Shown here piece after piece: positions 12,903-14,107 of a stretch of DNA of 14,107 bases. Every line of letters begins with the position of its first letter. Within the stretch, counting starts at the first letter, position 1. This DNA comes from Thiobacillus sp. Lineage in GTDB: Bacteria; Pseudomonadota; Gammaproteobacteria; Burkholderiales; Thiobacillaceae. A program made the translations under genes and the position numbers. The notes under the pieces are model-generated. The model did no database searches, was not told the origin of the DNA, and worked only from the letters and a program-made list of their open reading frames with translations. The stretch spans positions 1-14,107 of the forward strand of contig JANJUT010000150.1 in NCBI GenBank assembly GCA_024710445.1, in the 5' to 3' direction.

Positions 12903-14107
12903 AATCGCTTTCGTCGAAGCTGGTGCAGGCAGCCCTGTCTGCGCTATTGGTTGGGCTGATTGCGGCGCATGTGGGGGGTCTCATACACATCGCGCCGATG
13001 CAGCGTGCCGAAGCCTGGTTGTACGACACCTGGCTGAAACGTACCGCACCGACCGGGCTGGATGACAGGATCGCGATCCTCGATATCGACGAAGCCAGTC
13101 TGAAAAGCGTGGGGCGCTGGCCGTGGAGTCGCGACACCATGACTGCGCTGGTCGACAAATTGTTCGATCACTATTATGTCGGCGCGCTGGGTTTTGACGT
13201 GGTGTTTGCCGAGCCGGACAAAAGCTCGGGCCTCGACAGCCTGAAGCAACTGGCACAAGCCGAACTGGCAGGCAGCAAGGATTTCCAGTCGGCCCTCAAG
13301 CAACTCGCCCCGCGCCTCGATTACGATGCACGCTTTGCCCAGGCGCTGGCCGACCGTCCGATTGCGCTGGGGTATTACTTCATCCCCGAAGGCTACGGCG
13401 ATTCGAAATCCGGCATGTTGCCGTTCCATTCCCTGCCGCTGGCGGCATTCAGGCCGATGCAACCCGGCATGCCGCCCGCCACGGGTTACGGTGCGAACCT
13501 GGCAGTATTCCAGAATGTGGCGCAGGGCTCCGGTTTCTTCAACATGCGCGCCGATGAAGACGGCACCGCGCGGCAGATGCACCTGGTCGCGCCATTTGGT
13601 GAAGGGTATTACCCGGCCTTGTCGGCAGCCACCCTGCGTGTCGCGTTTGGCGGCGACCCGCTGGTGGCCGGCGTTGAGGCAAGCAGCATACTGGGGCGGA
13701 CATACACTGCGCCGTGGGTTGAAGTCGGCGGCATCCGCGTGTCCTTGAGCGCAGACGGCAGCGTGCATGTGCCGTATCGGGCCGGAGCGCCTTTCCCCTA
13801 CATTTCTGCGGCGCAGGTACTGGCAGGCAAGGCGCCGCTGGCGCAACTGGAAAACCGTATCGTGCTGCTGGGATCGACCGCGCCGGGTCTGGCCGACTTA
13901 CGTGTCACGCCGTTTTCCAGCACCTTCCCCGGAGTGGAAATCCATGCGCATTTGATAGCCGGCATGCTCGATGGCACCACGCGTTACACGCCGCCCTGGG
14001 TCGACGATGCACGCGTGCTGGTTGTACTGGTTCTGGGCGTACTGCTCACCCCGGTGCTGCTGCGCTTCAACCCGATCATCGGACTGGTGGTCAGCATGGG
14101 TTTGCTG
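12899..14107 (+). CDS. CHASE2-domain sensor protein (probable adenylate/guanylate cyclase), partial
   Basis: The first 403 codons are in the window; the reading frame is open at the right edge. GTG at 12899-12901 overlaps the protease stop as GTGA. Residues about 7-24 form a membrane helix, then an extracytoplasmic CHASE2 domain (about 35-362): LYDTWLKR, DDRIAILDIDEASLKSVG, WPWSRDTM, GFDVVFAEPD (98-107), GSGFFNMRADEDGTARQMHL (210-229), NRIVLLGSTAPGLADLRVTP (319-338) and FPGVEIHAHLIAGML. Two or more membrane helices begin at 371 (ARVLVVLVLGVLLTPVLL). CHASE2 proteins end in a cyclase, GGDEF, histidine kinase or Ser/Thr kinase output; which one is encoded lies outside the window. In such operons a class III adenylate cyclase is the commonest, an inference. 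The domain probably senses an envelope signal related to the SH3 and M48 proteins. Confidence 0.9.
   Translation, partial: MKSLSSKLVQAALSALLVGLIAAHVGGLIHIAPMQRAEAWLYDTWLKRTAPTGLDDRIAILDIDEASLKSVGRWPWSRDTMTALVDKLFDHYYVGALGFDVVFAEPDKSSGLDSLKQLAQAELAGSKDFQSALKQLAPRLDYDARFAQALADRPIALGYYFIPEGYGDSKSGMLPFHSLPLAAFRPMQPGMPPATGYGANLAVFQNVAQGSGFFNMRADEDGTARQMHLVAPFGEGYYPALSAATLRVAFGGDPLVAGVEASSILGRTYTAPWVEVGGIRVSLSADGSVHVPYRAGAPFPYISAAQVLAGKAPLAQLENRIVLLGSTAPGLADLRVTPFSSTFPGVEIHAHLIAGMLDGTTRYTPPWVDDARVLVVLVLGVLLTPVLLRFNPIIGLVVSMGLL

Noticed and set aside
12944..13846. Minus-strand open frame (300 codons) opposite the CHASE2 gene
   Set aside because: The plus strand encodes unmistakable CHASE2 motifs over the same bases; the antisense translation shows none.
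1..14107. CRISPR array, tRNA, rRNA, integrase or transposase gene
   Set aside because: I looked for regular spaced repeats, tRNA-like ends and recombinase motifs and found none.

Overview
The window reads as ordinary chromosome of a GC-rich betaproteobacterium, probably from the Nitrosomonadales/Rhodocyclales neighbourhood. That placement is inferred from protein flavour (RlmD, Pgi, the secreted SCP2-like protein, the SH3-M48 pair) and from gene packing; no rRNA or tRNA is present to anchor it. I see no tRNA, rRNA, CRISPR array, integrase or transposase gene.

Layout. (1) 1-3895, minus strand, transcription right to left: a degenerate EAL-HDOD signalling protein, a DEDD-family 3'-5' exonuclease, the 23S rRNA uracil methyltransferase RlmD, and the first 60 codons of aspartate kinase lysC. 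Between the exonuclease and rlmD lies a 200-bp stretch bounded by 21-bp inverted repeats, the best candidate for a small non-autonomous mobile element. (2) 3896-5441, plus strand: a secreted DUF4139 protein, reading into the 3' end of the next gene. (3) 5431-7083, minus: glucose-6-phosphate isomerase. (4) 7191-7676, plus: a SlyD-like prolyl isomerase, ending at a textbook bidirectional terminator. (5) 7777-8286, minus: a secreted SCP2-type (sterol carrier-like) protein with its own promoter region. (6) 8470-11331, minus: a tightly overlapped four-gene operon resembling an Mla/MCE lipid transporter: MlaE-family permease, an ABC-ATPase-like protein lacking the P-loop, an MCE (MlaD-like) protein and a lipoprotein. 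(7) 11416-14107, plus, divergent from (6): a secreted SH3b protein, a periplasmic M48 metalloprotease and a CHASE2 sensor that runs off the window, each overlapping the next by 1-4 bases.

The most unusual part is region 6. The protein in the MlaF position has no Walker A, no Q-loop glutamine, a degraded signature and a degraded Walker B. Its only well-placed start codon appears to be ATT, inside the end of the permease gene, yet the reading frame is intact and overlaps the MCE gene by four bases. This looks like a maintained pseudo-ATPase rather than debris. With a secreted SCP2-like protein just downstream, the region could be a lipid-handling locus of the cell envelope. Region 7 looks like an envelope-sensing operon.
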